From: Paraconexibacter algicola
Lineage (GTDB): Bacteria; Actinomycetota; Thermoleophilia; Solirubrobacterales; Solirubrobacteraceae
Assembly: GCF_003044185.1 (NCBI RefSeq)
Contig: NZ_PYYB01000001.1
Coordinates: 1,240,001-1,304,000 of the forward strand
Direction of reading: 5' to 3'
Length of the DNA stretch: 64,000 bases
The position numbers and the translations under genes are program-made. Under the pieces are notes generated by a model, which saw only the letters and a program-made list of their open reading frames with translations, ran no database searches and was not told where the DNA came from. Numbering within the stretch: the first letter of the stretch is position 1; every line of letters starts with the position of its first letter. This document shows positions 29,356 through 38,104 of the stretch, piece after piece.

Positions 29356-30084
29356 ATGGTGCCCGCCTCCGCCGCCACCCCCGCCATCGCCGCCGACGGG
29401 ATCGTCATGACGTACGGGGACCGCGAGGCGGTCCGGGGCGTGTCGTTCGCCGCCGCGCCCGGCGAGGTCGTCGCGATCATCGGGCCCAACGGGGCGGGCA
29501 AGACGACGCTGCTGTCGATCGTCGGCGGCCTGCGCGCCCCGACCGCCGGGTCGATCAGCCGCCCGCCCGCCGAGGTCGGCTGGGTGCCCCAGCAGCCCGC
29601 CGTGTACCGCAAGCTCTCGGTGCGGGAGAACCTGCGGCTGTTCGCGCGGCTGGAGCGCGTCGGCGATCCCGACGCGGTCGTCGCGCGGATGCTCGAGCAG
29701 ACCGGTCTGGCCGACCGGGCCGAGGAGGAGCTCGGCCGCCTGAGCGGCGGCAACCAGCAGCGCGTGAACATCGCGATCGGCCTGCTCGCCGACCCGCCCG
29801 TGCTGCTGCTGGACGAGCCGTCCTCGTCGCTGGACCCGCGGCAGCGCGAGCGGCTGTGGGAGTTCATCACCGGTCTCGCGCGCGACCCGCAGCACCCGAC
29901 CGCAGTCGTGTTCTCGACGCACAACGTGCAGGAGGCGGAGCGGTTCGCCGACACGATCCTCGTGCTGGCCGACGGCGAGCTGCTGTTCTCGGGCTCCCCC
30001 GGCGCGCTGGTCGAGCAGGTCGGCGGCGGCGAGCGGGACTTCGAGGCGGCCTTCGTGCGGTTCCTGCGCGAGCGGGGGCACTGA
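29356..30084 (+). CDS. ABC transporter ATP-binding protein
   Basis: This 242-residue ABC ATPase has Walker A GPNGAGKT, Q-loop region GWVPQQPAVY, signature LSGGNQQRVNIAIGLL, Walker B VLLLDEPSSSLDPRQ and the H-loop His in FSTHNVQEAE. The signature with GGNQQR is typical of ABC-2 exporters. It is followed 9 nt later by its permease. The cargo is unknown. Confidence 0.93.
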   Translation: MVPASAATPAIAADGIVMTYGDREAVRGVSFAAAPGEVVAIIGPNGAGKTTLLSIVGGLRAPTAGSISRPPAEVGWVPQQPAVYRKLSVRENLRLFARLERVGDPDAVVARMLEQTGLADRAEEELGRLSGGNQQRVNIAIGLLADPPVLLLDEPSSSLDPRQRERLWEFITGLARDPQHPTAVVFSTHNVQEAERFADTILVLADGELLFSGSPGALVEQVGGGERDFEAAFVRFLRERGH

Positions 30085-30093
30085 GCGACCGTC

Positions 30094-31449
30094 GTGCGCT
30101 GGTTGCTCGTCAAGGACCTGCAGATCCTGCGGCGCTCGCCGCTGCTGGTGGTGCTGCTCGTCGCCTACCCGGTGATCATCAGCGTGCTGATCGGCCTCGC
30201 GCTCTCCAAGGGGCCGGACAAGCCGACGATCGCGTTCGTCAACAACGTGCCCGCCGGGGAGTCGCAGTTCTCACTGGGCGGCGAGACGCTGGACGCGGCC
30301 AGCTACGCCAACGAGCTCTTCACCTCGGTCGATCCGATCCGGGTGAAGACCCGCGCGGAGGCGGTGAAGATGGTCCGCGACGGCGAGGTGCTCGCTGCGC
30401 TGATCGTGCCGCCGGACGCGACCGAGAAGCTCCGCAAGGCGCTGTCGCTGTCGGGCTCCCCGGATCTCCCGACGCTCGAGGTGATCTACAACCAGGAGGA
30501 CCCGGTCAAGGCCGAGTACGTCGAGTCGACGATCAAGGCCCGGCTCGCGGACGCGAACAAGGCGCTCAGCGACGAGCTGACGAAGATCAGCGGCGGCTAC
30601 CTCGACATCCTGCTGCGCGGCGGCAGCTTCCGGATCCTCGGCCAGGGCTTCGACGTCCTCGGCCTCCAGCGCACCAAGCAGGTGCTCGAGGGCGTCCGCG
30701 CCGGCCTGCCGCGCGACGACCCGGGCCGCCCGGCGCTCGACCAGGTGATCCGCTTCGCCGGCCTGGCGATCGACAACCTCGACTTCTCCGACGAGATCCT
30801 CGGCGCGATCGGCGAGCCGATCAAGGTCAAGCAGACCACGCTCGACGGGGCCAGCACGCCCCTGGACCGCTTCGCGATCGCGATCGCGGTGACGATCTCG
30901 CTGATGTTCGTGACCGTGCTGCTGGCGAGCGGCATGCTCGCGCTGGAGCGGGAGGAGCACGCCTTCGGCCGGCTCGTCCGCGGCCTGGTGTCGCCGGCGA
31001 CGCTCGTCGCGGAGAAGGTGGCGCTGAGCGCGCTGTGCTCGGTGGTGGTGACGCTGGTGATGCTCGGCGGCCTGGCCGTCTTCGTGTCGCTGGACCTCGC
31101 GCGCGCCTGGCTGTGGCCGACCGCGCTCGTGCTCGGCGGCCTGGCCTTCGGGGCGATGGGCGTCGCGCTCGGGGCGCTGGCGCGCGAGGTCCGGGCCGCG
31201 TCGCTGCTGGCCTTCCTGCTGTCGCTGCCGATCGCGTTCCTGGCGCTCGTGCCCAGCGGCGCGGTGAGCGACGGGCTGTTCGACGTCATCCGCGTCGTCA
31301 GCGCCCTGTTCCCGTTCAAGCCCGCGCTCGCGGCGGTGGACGGCGCGGTCAACGCCGCCGACGGCCTGGGCGCGGCGCTCGCGCACCTGGCCGCGCTGAC
31401 GGTCGCCTACGCGGTGATCGCGCGTGTCGCGCTGCGCCGCTTCGCCTGA
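30094..31449 (+). CDS. ABC-2 type permease
   Basis: This 451-residue membrane protein has the ABC2_membrane_3 layout: one helix near residues 17-36, a large extracytoplasmic domain (about 45-260), then five or six helices (from FAIAIAVTISLMFVTVLLASGM to the C-terminus). With the preceding ATPase it forms an exporter of the Yhi/NatB type. The GTG start lacks a strong ribosome site, but the tight spacing suggests cotranslation. Confidence 0.88.
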   Translation: MRWLLVKDLQILRRSPLLVVLLVAYPVIISVLIGLALSKGPDKPTIAFVNNVPAGESQFSLGGETLDAASYANELFTSVDPIRVKTRAEAVKMVRDGEVLAALIVPPDATEKLRKALSLSGSPDLPTLEVIYNQEDPVKAEYVESTIKARLADANKALSDELTKISGGYLDILLRGGSFRILGQGFDVLGLQRTKQVLEGVRAGLPRDDPGRPALDQVIRFAGLAIDNLDFSDEILGAIGEPIKVKQTTLDGASTPLDRFAIAIAVTISLMFVTVLLASGMLALEREEHAFGRLVRGLVSPATLVAEKVALSALCSVVVTLVMLGGLAVFVSLDLARAWLWPTALVLGGLAFGAMGVALGALAREVRAASLLAFLLSLPIAFLALVPSGAVSDGLFDVIRVVSALFPFKPALAAVDGAVNAADGLGAALAHLAALTVAYAVIARVALRRFA

Positions 31450-31469
31450 GGTGGCAGGCTGCCGGTCCC

Positions 31470-32063
31470 GTGCCGTTCAACCGCCCGATCAGTCCCCGCC
31501 TGCGCCTTGACGGCGAGCGCACCGCGATCCGCCCGTTCGCGGCGCGCGACCTCGACGACCTGCTCGCGCTGCGCCAGGCCAACCGCGCGTTCCTGGAGCC
31601 GTACGAGTCGACGCGCGACGCGCGCTTCTTCACGGCGGAGGGCCAGTCGCGCGAGCTGCGCCTGGACCGGGAGGCGTGGACGACCGGGCAGGGCTACGGC
31701 TTCGCGATCCTCGACACGACCGGTGAGGTCGACCGGCTGATCGGCCGGATCGCGGTGGCGAACGTCGTGCTGGGCTCGTGGCGCAACGCGACGATCGGCT
31801 ACTGGGTCGACGAGGCCTCGGGCAGCCGCGGTCACGCGACCGAGGCGGTCCAGCTGGCGCTGCGGTTCTGCTTCGAGGAGCTGGGGCTCCACCGCGTCCA
31901 GGCGGCGGTGATGCCGCACAACGAGCGGTCGCTGCGGGTGGTCGGCAAGTGCGGCCTGCGGCAGGAGGGCGTCGCGCTCGGCTACCTGGAGATCAACGGG
32001 CGCTGGGAGGACCACGTGATCTTCGCGATGACGCTGGAGGAGTGGCGGGCGCGGCAGTCTTGA
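31470..32063 (+). CDS. GNAT N-acetyltransferase, RimJ/RimL type
   Basis: This 197-residue acetyltransferase opens with PRLRLDGERTAIRPFAARDLDD. The acetyl-CoA loop is EASGSRGHATEAVQLALRFCFE, followed by LGLHRVQAAVMPHNERSLRV. RimJ/RimL relatives acetylate ribosomal protein N-termini or amino sugars; the substrate here is not known. Translation starts at GTG 31470, 20 nt after the ABC permease stop. Confidence 0.87.
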   Translation: MPFNRPISPRLRLDGERTAIRPFAARDLDDLLALRQANRAFLEPYESTRDARFFTAEGQSRELRLDREAWTTGQGYGFAILDTTGEVDRLIGRIAVANVVLGSWRNATIGYWVDEASGSRGHATEAVQLALRFCFEELGLHRVQAAVMPHNERSLRVVGKCGLRQEGVALGYLEINGRWEDHVIFAMTLEEWRARQS

Positions 32064-32066
32064 TCC

Positions 32067-32092
32067 GTGACCATACGGTGCCGTATGGTCAC
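32067..32092. promoter_or_regulatory. 26-bp palindromic operator, probable TetR site
   Basis: Two perfect 12-bp arms (GTGACCATACGG, 32067-32078, and CCGTATGGTCAC, 32081-32092) flank TG. The palindrome contains a TATGGT -10 at 32084-32089, 6 nt before the ATG of the MBL gene. A bound dimer would block a leaderless promoter. The TetR repressor encoded two genes on is the likely ligand. Confidence 0.85.
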
Positions 32093-32095
32093 GCC

Positions 32096-32890
32096 ATGAC
32101 GGCGTCCGAGATCACCCTCACCCACGTCGGCGGCCCGACCCTCCTCATCGAGGTCGGCGGCTGGCGCATCCTCACCGACCCGACGTTCGACCCCTCCGGC
32201 GGGCGCTACTTCTTCGGCTGGGGCACCTACTCGCGCAAGCTCGCGGCGCCCGCGGTCGCCGCCGCCGACATCGGGCCGCTCGACGCCGTGCTGGTCAGCC
32301 ACGACCACCACGAGGACAACCTCGACGGCGAGGGGCGCAAGCTCCTGCCCGGGGCGGGGACCGTCATCACGACCGTCCCCGGGGCGGGGCGGCTCGGCGG
32401 CTCGACCGTCGGCCTGGTCCCCTGGCAGACCACGACGCTCGAGGCACCCGGAAAGGTCCCGATCGAGGTCACCGCCACCCCGTGCCGCCACGGACCGCCC
32501 GGCAGCAAGCCGATCGTCGGCCACGTCATCGGCTTCGCGCTGCGCTGGGAGGGTCAGGAGCACGGAGTCCTGTGGATCAGCGGCGACACCGTCCTCTACG
32601 ACGGCGTGCGCGAGGTCCCCTCGCGGCTGGACGTCGGCACCGCGGTCCTGCACCTCGGCGGCGTGACGTTCCCGTGGCTCTCCGGGCCGCTGCGGTACAC
32701 GATGAACGCAGCCGAGGGCCTCGAGATGACGCGGCTGCTGCGCCCCCGCACGGTCGTCCCGATCCACTACGAGGGCTGGAAGCACTTCCGCCAGGGCCGC
32801 CCGGCGATCGAGCGGACGTTCGGCGCGGCGAGCGACGTGCCGGCGCCCACGTGGCTCGCGCACGGGACGCCTGCGACGATCGCCGTGTGA
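32096..32890 (+). CDS. Metallo-beta-lactamase-fold hydrolase
   Basis: This 264-residue MBL-fold protein of the UlaG/RomA-like type has the metal motif HDHHEDNLD, with further ligand regions CRHGPPG, ISGDTVLYDG and PIHYEGWKHF. Its substrate is unknown; relatives include N-acyl phosphatidylethanolamine phospholipase-like and lactonase-like enzymes. It is led by the palindromic operator and overlaps the TetR gene by 4 bp, so it is probably the enzyme controlled by that repressor. Confidence 0.85.
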   Translation: MTASEITLTHVGGPTLLIEVGGWRILTDPTFDPSGGRYFFGWGTYSRKLAAPAVAAADIGPLDAVLVSHDHHEDNLDGEGRKLLPGAGTVITTVPGAGRLGGSTVGLVPWQTTTLEAPGKVPIEVTATPCRHGPPGSKPIVGHVIGFALRWEGQEHGVLWISGDTVLYDGVREVPSRLDVGTAVLHLGGVTFPWLSGPLRYTMNAAEGLEMTRLLRPRTVVPIHYEGWKHFRQGRPAIERTFGAASDVPAPTWLAHGTPATIAV

Positions 32891-33474
32891 GCGCCCGTCG
32901 CCCGAGCAAGGACCCCCAGGACTGGATCGACGCCGCCCTCGCCGCCGTGGAGGAGGGCGGCCTCGCCGCCGTCGCCGTCGAGCCGCTCGCCCGGCGCCTG
33001 GGCGTCACCAAGGGCAGCTTCTACCACCACTTCGCCGACCGGCCGGCGCTGCTGCGCGCGATGCTCGCCGCCTGGGAGGACCGCTTCGTCCGCGCCCAGC
33101 AGGTCGAGTTCGACGCGATCCCCGATCCGCGCGAGCGGCTGCACCGCCTGCTGCACCTCGCCTACGTCGACCTGCGGCCGACCGTGATCGTGCGGCTGCT
33201 CGCGGCGGTCGACGACCCCGACGTCGCGCAGGCGCTCGCCCGCGCGGCCGAGGTCCGGATCGGGATGCTCGAGCGGACCTTCCGCCAGCTCGGCCTGCCG
33301 CCGGCGCGCGCCCGTCACCGGGCCGCCGCCACCTACGGCGCCTACCTCGGCCTCGCGCAGCTGCGCACGCAGGTGCCGGATCTCTTCGACTCCCCGCGCG
33401 CACTGCGGGCGCACGTCCGCGACCTGGAGGCCGCGCTGCTGCACGACCTCCCGGACCCGGCGGCGGCGCGCTAG
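32887..33474 (+). CDS. TetR-family transcriptional regulator
   Basis: This 195-residue regulator has an N-terminal HTH at about 10-55: DWIDAALAAVEEGGLAAVAV, then RLGVTKGSFYHHFADRPALL. The remaining helical domain binds an unknown ligand. The GTG overlaps the MBL stop. The 26-bp palindrome at the head of this two-gene unit suggests autorepression. Confidence 0.92.
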   Translation: MSARRPSKDPQDWIDAALAAVEEGGLAAVAVEPLARRLGVTKGSFYHHFADRPALLRAMLAAWEDRFVRAQQVEFDAIPDPRERLHRLLHLAYVDLRPTVIVRLLAAVDDPDVAQALARAAEVRIGMLERTFRQLGLPPARARHRAAATYGAYLGLAQLRTQVPDLFDSPRALRAHVRDLEAALLHDLPDPAAAR

Positions 33475-33971
33475 TCCCCGTCGCCCTCGCCGCCGACGGG
33501 GGCCGGCTGGTCGCCGACCTCCTTCCAGACCGCCTTGGCGCCGGCGTGCCCGGTGCGCACGTCCCAGACGGTGGCGGTCACCGCGCCGAGCAGCACGAGC
33601 GCCGCCAGCGGGGTGGCCAGGCGCTGCAGCCAGGCGCGCCCGGCGCCGTAGCGCAGCGCGCCGATCCAGGCGGCGGTCAGCGCCGCGAGCGCGATCGCGA
33701 TGTTGCGGAGCTGCTCGCCCAGCTCGGTGTGCTCCTCGACCAGGGCGGTCTCGACCACGCGGCGCTCGAGCTTCTCGCCGCTGCCCGCGGCGAGGATGCA
33801 CAGCCCGGCGAGCACGATCGCGAAGCCGACGAGCGGCAGGCCCCACCGCTCACGCAGTCCGGGCTTCAGGACGAGCAGGACGACGCACAGCAGCAGGACG
33901 GGGGTGAAGACGAGCGGCGCGTGCACCAGGAGCGGATGCGCGGGCAGCCCGAAGAGCTTGTCGATCTCCAT
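33471..33971 (-). CDS. DUF2231 membrane protein
   Basis: This 166-residue, four-helix membrane protein starts with the DUF2231 hallmark LPAHPLLVHAPLVFTPVLLL. Further helices lie near 47-65, 88-108 and 118-138. The function is unknown; relatives are often near haem or redox proteins, as hemB is here. The ATG follows a TAGGGT -10 by 6 nt. Its 3' end overlaps the TetR gene by 4 bp. Confidence 0.85.
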   Translation of the reverse strand: MEIDKLFGLPAHPLLVHAPLVFTPVLLLCVVLLVLKPGLRERWGLPLVGFAIVLAGLCILAAGSGEKLERRVVETALVEEHTELGEQLRNIAIALAALTAAWIGALRYGAGRAWLQRLATPLAALVLLGAVTATVWDVRTGHAGAKAVWKEVGDQPAPVGGEGDGD

Positions 33972-33977
33972 CGGGCG

Positions 33978-33983
33978 ACCCTA
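33978..33983 (-). promoter_or_regulatory. Candidate -10 for leaderless DUF2231 gene
   Basis: TAGGGT on the minus strand ends 6 nt before the ATG at 33971. Confidence 0.45.
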
Positions 33984-34035
33984 GGGCGGGCCGGGTTAGC
34001 GGAGGGCAAAGATCGGTCCGCCCCCGGCCGCGCGC

Positions 34036-34041
34036 TACGCT
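34036..34041 (+). promoter_or_regulatory. Candidate -10 for leaderless hemB
   Basis: TACGCT ends 9 nt before the GTG at 34051 with no ribosome site between. Confidence 0.45.
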
Positions 34042-34050
34042 CGGAGCACC

Positions 34051-35022
34051 GTGCCGTTCCCGCAGCACCGCCCCCGCCGGATGCGCGCGACCCCCGCGCT
34101 GCGCTCGCTCGTGCGCGAGACGACGCTCGCCCCGGGCGATCTCGTCCTGCCCCTGTTCGTCCACGAGCAGGACGGTCGCGCGCCGATCGGCGCGATGCCG
34201 GGCGTGGACCGCCTGAGCGTCCAGGACGCCGTCGCCGAGTGCGGGGAGGCGGTCCGCCTGGGCCTCGGCGGCGTGCTCCTGTTCGGGATCCCGGACCACA
34301 AGGACCCGCAAGGCACCCAGGCCTACGCGCCCGAAGGGATCGTGCAGCGGGCGACGCGCGCGATCAAGGCGGCGCACCCCGACCTGCTCGTGATCACCGA
34401 CGTGTGCCTGTGCGAGTACACCGACCACGGGCACTGCGGGCACGTGCAGGAGGACGGCACCGTCGACAACGACGCATCGCTGGAGCTGCTCGTCGCGACC
34501 GCGGTCTCGCACGCGCGGGCGGGCGCCGACGTCGTCGCACCGAGCGACATGATGGACGGGCGCGTCGGCGCGATCCGGGCGGGCCTCGACGCCGCCGGCC
34601 ACCCCACGACACCGGTCCTCAGCTACTGCACGAAGTACGCGAGCGCCTACTACGGGCCGTTCCGCGAGGCGGCGGACTCGACCCCCGCCTTCGGCGACCG
34701 GCGCAGCTACCAGCTCGATCCCGCCAACGGGGACGAGGGGGTGCGCGAGGCGCTCCAGGACGTGCAGGAGGGCGCCGACATGCTCCTGGTCAAGCCGGCG
34801 CTGCCGTACCTGGACCTGATCTGGCGCGTCAAGGAGGCGACCAGGATGCCCGTCGCCGCGTACAACGTGAGCGGCGAGTATGCGATGGTCAAGGCGGCTG
34901 CGGCCGCCGGGCACATCGACGAGCGCGCCGTCGTGCTCGAGACGCTGACGTCGATCCGCCGCGCGGGCGCCGACGTCGTCATCACCTACCACGCGAAGGA
35001 CGCAGCGACATGGCTGACGTGA
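34051..35022 (+). CDS. hemB: Delta-aminolevulinic acid dehydratase (porphobilinogen synthase)
   Basis: HemB condenses two 5-aminolevulinate molecules to porphobilinogen. It has 323 residues. The three-cysteine zinc site is [14 protein letters not shown], so this is the Zn-dependent type. One catalytic lysine lies in [15 protein letters not shown] and the Schiff-base lysine follows in the segment leading to [15 protein letters not shown]. It heads a hemB-ahbAB-hemL order and overlaps the next gene by 13 bp. Confidence 0.95.
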   Translation: MPFPQHRPRRMRATPALRSLVRETTLAPGDLVLPLFVHEQDGRAPIGAMPGVDRLSVQDAVAECGEAVRLGLGGVLLFGIPDHKDPQGTQAYAPEGIVQRATRAIKAAHPDLLVITDVCLCEYTDHGHCGHVQEDGTVDNDASLELLVATAVSHARAGADVVAPSDMMDGRVGAIRAGLDAAGHPTTPVLSYCTKYASAYYGPFREAADSTPAFGDRRSYQLDPANGDEGVREALQDVQEGADMLLVKPALPYLDLIWRVKEATRMPVAAYNVSGEYAMVKAAAAAGHIDERAVVLETLTSIRRAGADVVITYHAKDAATWLT

Positions 35023-36128
35023 CCCCCACCGAGTCGCCGGACGGCATCTCCGACGACACGTCCAAGCTGAAGATCCGCGAGCGCAAGGACGGCGCCGCCG
35101 TCCCGCTCAGCGAGCTGGACCGCCGGATCCTCGACCTGATGCAGGGCCAGTTCCCGCTCGACACGCACCCGTACGCGCGCGTCGCGGAGAAGGCCGGCTG
35201 CTCGGAGGCCGAGCTGCTGGCGACGATCGAGCGGCTGCTGAAGGACCGGATCATCCGCCAGGTCACCCCGATCTACGACACGCGCGCGCTCGGCTACGGC
35301 TCGATGCTCGTCGCCGCGAAGGTCGACCCGGAGCACACCTGGCGGCCCGCGAAGATCATCAACTCGCACCCCGGGGTCAGCCACAACTACCTGCGCAACC
35401 ACGAGTTCAACATGTGGTTCACGCTGGCGGTGGAGGAGGACTCCAAGCTCGGCCTGCAGGGCACGCTCGACGTGCTGCAGGAGCTCACGGGCGCCGAGTC
35501 GATCCGGCAGCTGCCGACGCTGAAGCTCTTCAAGATCCGCATGGACCTCGAGATGAGCGGCGACACGGACTCCCTGTCCAAGCAGGGCGTCGCGGAGGAC
35601 CCGGTCGAGCTCGACAAGGTCCCCTACGACGACCTCGACCGCGCGGTCATCCGCGAGACGCAGGGCGACCTGCCGGTCGTCAGCGAGCCGTACGCGCAGG
35701 CGGCGGCGCGGCTGGGCATGACGCAGACGCAGCTGCTCGACCACCTCGCCGGCATGCAGGAGCGGGGCATCCTGCGGCGCGTCGCCGCGATCCTCTACCA
35801 CCGTCGCGCCGGCTTCTCCGCCAACGGGATGGGCGTCTGGAAGGTCCCGGACGACAAGATCATGGAGATCGGCCCGGCGATGGCCGCGTTCCGCGGGATC
35901 AGCCACTGCTACCAGCGCCCGACCTACGAGGACTGGCCCTACTCCGTCTTCACGATGGCGCACGGCCGCTCCAAGGAGGAGTGCGACGCGGTGCTCGACA
36001 CGATCGCGGAGAAGACCGGGATCACCGAGCGCGCGACGCTCTACTCCTCGACGGAGTTCAAGAAGATCCGGCTCCTCTACTTCACCGACGACTTCCGCAC
36101 CTGGGAGCGCGAGCACGCCGGTGTCTGA
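35010..36128 (+). CDS. Fused AhbA/AhbB-like (siroheme decarboxylase-type) Lrp/AsnC-fold protein
   Basis: This 372-residue protein has two tandem Lrp/AsnC-like halves. The first (about 37-190) has an HTH ([20 protein letters not shown]) and the AhbA-like segment [19 protein letters not shown]. The second (about 205-370) has its own HTH and the AhbB-like segment [20 protein letters not shown], with the His/Tyr/Arg set seen in siroheme decarboxylases and NirDL. AhbAB decarboxylates siroheme to didecarboxysiroheme. It sits between hemB and hemL, so a role in tetrapyrrole chemistry or haem-responsive regulation is likely. Common annotations would call it an AsnC regulator; I favour the Ahb relationship. 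Confidence 0.78.
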   Translation: MADVTPTESPDGISDDTSKLKIRERKDGAAVPLSELDRRILDLMQGQFPLDTHPYARVAEKAGCSEAELLATIERLLKDRIIRQVTPIYDTRALGYGSMLVAAKVDPEHTWRPAKIINSHPGVSHNYLRNHEFNMWFTLAVEEDSKLGLQGTLDVLQELTGAESIRQLPTLKLFKIRMDLEMSGDTDSLSKQGVAEDPVELDKVPYDDLDRAVIRETQGDLPVVSEPYAQAAARLGMTQTQLLDHLAGMQERGILRRVAAILYHRRAGFSANGMGVWKVPDDKIMEIGPAMAAFRGISHCYQRPTYEDWPYSVFTMAHGRSKEECDAVLDTIAEKTGITERATLYSSTEFKKIRLLYFTDDFRTWEREHAGV

Positions 36129-36158
36129 CGCGGGCTGACCACGGGCCCGCGGGTCGTC

Positions 36159-36164
36159 TACGGT
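36159..36164 (+). promoter_or_regulatory. Candidate -10 for leaderless hemL
   Basis: TACGGT ends 8 nt before the ATG at 36173. It lies in the 44-bp gap after the AhbAB-like gene, so hemL may have its own promoter. Confidence 0.45.
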
Positions 36165-36172
36165 GGACGGCG

Positions 36173-37456
36173 ATGGCGATCTCCCTCCGTGACACCAAGA
36201 GCGTCGATCACTACGCGCGCGCACTGCAGTACCTGCCGGGGGGTGTGAACTCCCCGGTCCGGGCGATGCGGTCGATCGACCGCACGCCGCTGTTCGTCGA
36301 CCGCGCCGAGGGCGCCGAGCTCGTCGACGTCGACGGCAACCGCTTCGTCGACTACGTCTGCTCATGGGGCCCGCTGATCCACGGCCACGCCCACCCCGAG
36401 ATCCTCGCGGCCGTGCAGGCCGCGGCGGTGAAGGGCACGACGTTCGGCGCCCCGACGGTGGGGGAGGTCGACCTCGCCGAGGAGGTGGGCCGTCGCGTCC
36501 CGTCGGTGGAGATGCTGCGGATGACCTCCTCGGGCACCGAGGCGGCGATGAGCGCGATCCGCCTGGCGCGCGCGGCGACCGGTCGCGAGAAGCTGCTGAA
36601 GTTCGCGGGCGCCTACCACGGGCACCTCGACGGGCTGCTGGCCGAGGCGGGCAGCGGCCTGGCGACCGCGGGCCTTCCGGCGAGCCCCGGCGTGCCCCAG
36701 GGCGCGACCGCGCAGACGATCATCGTCCCGTGGAACGACGGCGAGGCCGTGGTCCGCGCGACCGAGGAGCACGAGTTCGCGGCGGTCCTCGCCGAGCCCT
36801 ATCCGGCGAACATGGGCCTGACGCCGCCGCACGAGGGCTTCCTCGAGCTGCTGCGCGACCGCGCCACCCAGAACGGCGCGCTGCTGGTGTTCGACGAGGT
36901 GATCAGCGGCTTCCGCGTCGCCCGCGGCGGTGCCCAGGAGCTGACCGGCGTCCTCCCGGACATCACGGTGATGGGCAAGGTCATCGGCGGCGGGCTGCCC
37001 GCCGCGGCCTACGGCGGCTCGCGCGAGCTGCTGCAGCGGATCGCCCCGGCGGGCGACGTCTACCAGGCGGGCACGCTCAGCGGGAACCCCTTGGCGGTCG
37101 CCGCGGGCCTGCAGACGCTGCGGATGCTCGACGACGGCGCCTACCTGAAGCTGCGCTCGACGACCGACCGCCTCGCGGCGGGCCTGCGCGAGGCGGCGGG
37201 TGACCGGCCGGTGCAGGTCCAGTCGACCTGCGGCCTCGTGACCGTCTTCTTCTCCGAGGAGCCCGTGACCGACTACGAGAGCGCGAAGGCGTGCGACCTG
37301 GCCGCGCACGCGGCGTGGTGCCGCGAGCTGCTGGCGCGGGGCATCTACCCGCCGCCGTCCCAGTTCGAGGCGTGGTTCCCGTCGCTGGCGCACACCCCGG
37401 AGCACCTGGACCGCACGCTCGAGGCGGCGGCGGCCGCGTTCGCGGAGGTCCTGTGA
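36173..37456 (+). CDS. hemL: Glutamate-1-semialdehyde 2,1-aminomutase
   Basis: HemL converts glutamate-1-semialdehyde to 5-aminolevulinate, the C5 entry to tetrapyrroles. It is a PLP enzyme of 427 residues. Motifs are LPGGVNSPVRAM, TSSGTEAAMSAIRLARA, GAYHGHLDGLL, VFDEVISGFRVARGG and the PLP lysine in MGKVIGGGLPAAAYGG. It overlaps the unknown downstream gene by 4 bp. Its use implies a HemA-type glutamyl-tRNA reductase elsewhere. Confidence 0.95.
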   Translation: MAISLRDTKSVDHYARALQYLPGGVNSPVRAMRSIDRTPLFVDRAEGAELVDVDGNRFVDYVCSWGPLIHGHAHPEILAAVQAAAVKGTTFGAPTVGEVDLAEEVGRRVPSVEMLRMTSSGTEAAMSAIRLARAATGREKLLKFAGAYHGHLDGLLAEAGSGLATAGLPASPGVPQGATAQTIIVPWNDGEAVVRATEEHEFAAVLAEPYPANMGLTPPHEGFLELLRDRATQNGALLVFDEVISGFRVARGGAQELTGVLPDITVMGKVIGGGLPAAAYGGSRELLQRIAPAGDVYQAGTLSGNPLAVAAGLQTLRMLDDGAYLKLRSTTDRLAAGLREAAGDRPVQVQSTCGLVTVFFSEEPVTDYESAKACDLAAHAAWCRELLARGIYPPPSQFEAWFPSLAHTPEHLDRTLEAAAAAFAEVL

Positions 37457-37989
37457 GCGGTCACCCGACGCTCGTGCGCCTCGCCGAGGCGGCGCGCGCG
37501 GACCGGGACCTGCTCGCCGCCGCGGTCGTGGACCCCGATCCGGGCGCGGGCGCGCCGCTGGGCGACGCGGCGGCCGCCGGCGCGGGGCCGCACGGCGAGG
37601 ACCTCGCGTTCGTCGTCGAGGCGGTCCGCGAGGGCTACCTGCTGCACCATCGGCCCGCGCAGGCGCGGATCGTCGCGACCGACGACCTCGATCTCGCGCT
37701 CCTGGCGGGTGACCGGCTCTACGCCCTGGGCCTGGCCCGCCTGGCGGAGCTCGGGCTCGTCGACGCGGTCGGCGAGCTGACCGACGTGATCGCCCTCTGC
37801 GCGGGCGCGCACGCGGCGGGCGAGGAGGAGCTGGCCGACGCGGTCTGGGAGGCCGGGGTGGCGGCCCTCGCGCACGGCTCCTCGGACGCCCTGCGCGCCG
37901 CAAAGGATCGGGCCCGAACGGTTTCTCCGTCCGCCGCAGGCGCCCTCCGCGCCGCGGCGCGCCAGCTTCCGCAGGATCTGGCGCGCTGA
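37453..37989 (+). CDS. Unknown helical protein coupled to hemL
   Basis: I do not recognise this 178-residue protein. It is Ala/Leu-rich and helical, with alternating acidic and hydrophobic residues. The segment VVEAVREGYLLHHRPAQARI has a His pair, and DDLDLALLAGDRLYALGLA is the most ordered-looking block. There is no signal peptide or membrane helix. The GTG at 37453 overlaps the hemL stop (GTGA), which argues for a linked role, for example in tetrapyrrole handling. Confidence 0.75.
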   Translation: MSGHPTLVRLAEAARADRDLLAAAVVDPDPGAGAPLGDAAAAGAGPHGEDLAFVVEAVREGYLLHHRPAQARIVATDDLDLALLAGDRLYALGLARLAELGLVDAVGELTDVIALCAGAHAAGEEELADAVWEAGVAALAHGSSDALRAAKDRARTVSPSAAGALRAAARQLPQDLAR

Positions 37990-38024
37990 AGCGGAAAGCT
38001 GCGCGGGTGGGACGAGCGGACCCC

Positions 38025-38043
38025 TATCGTTTACCGAGCGATA
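38025..38043 (+). promoter_or_regulatory. Promoter or operator candidate for the bc complex operon
   Basis: TATCG (38025-38029) and CGATA (38039-38043) form a short inverted repeat. TATCGT at 38025-38030 can serve as a -10, giving a leader of about 70 nt with a GAGGAG ribosome site before the Rieske gene. The dyad may bind a regulator. Confidence 0.35.
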
Positions 38044-38104
38044 AGGTTCCCGGGCTCATCCGAGACCGACCCCCGACGCGCAGAGGCGCGCTGAGGAGAA
38101 CGCA

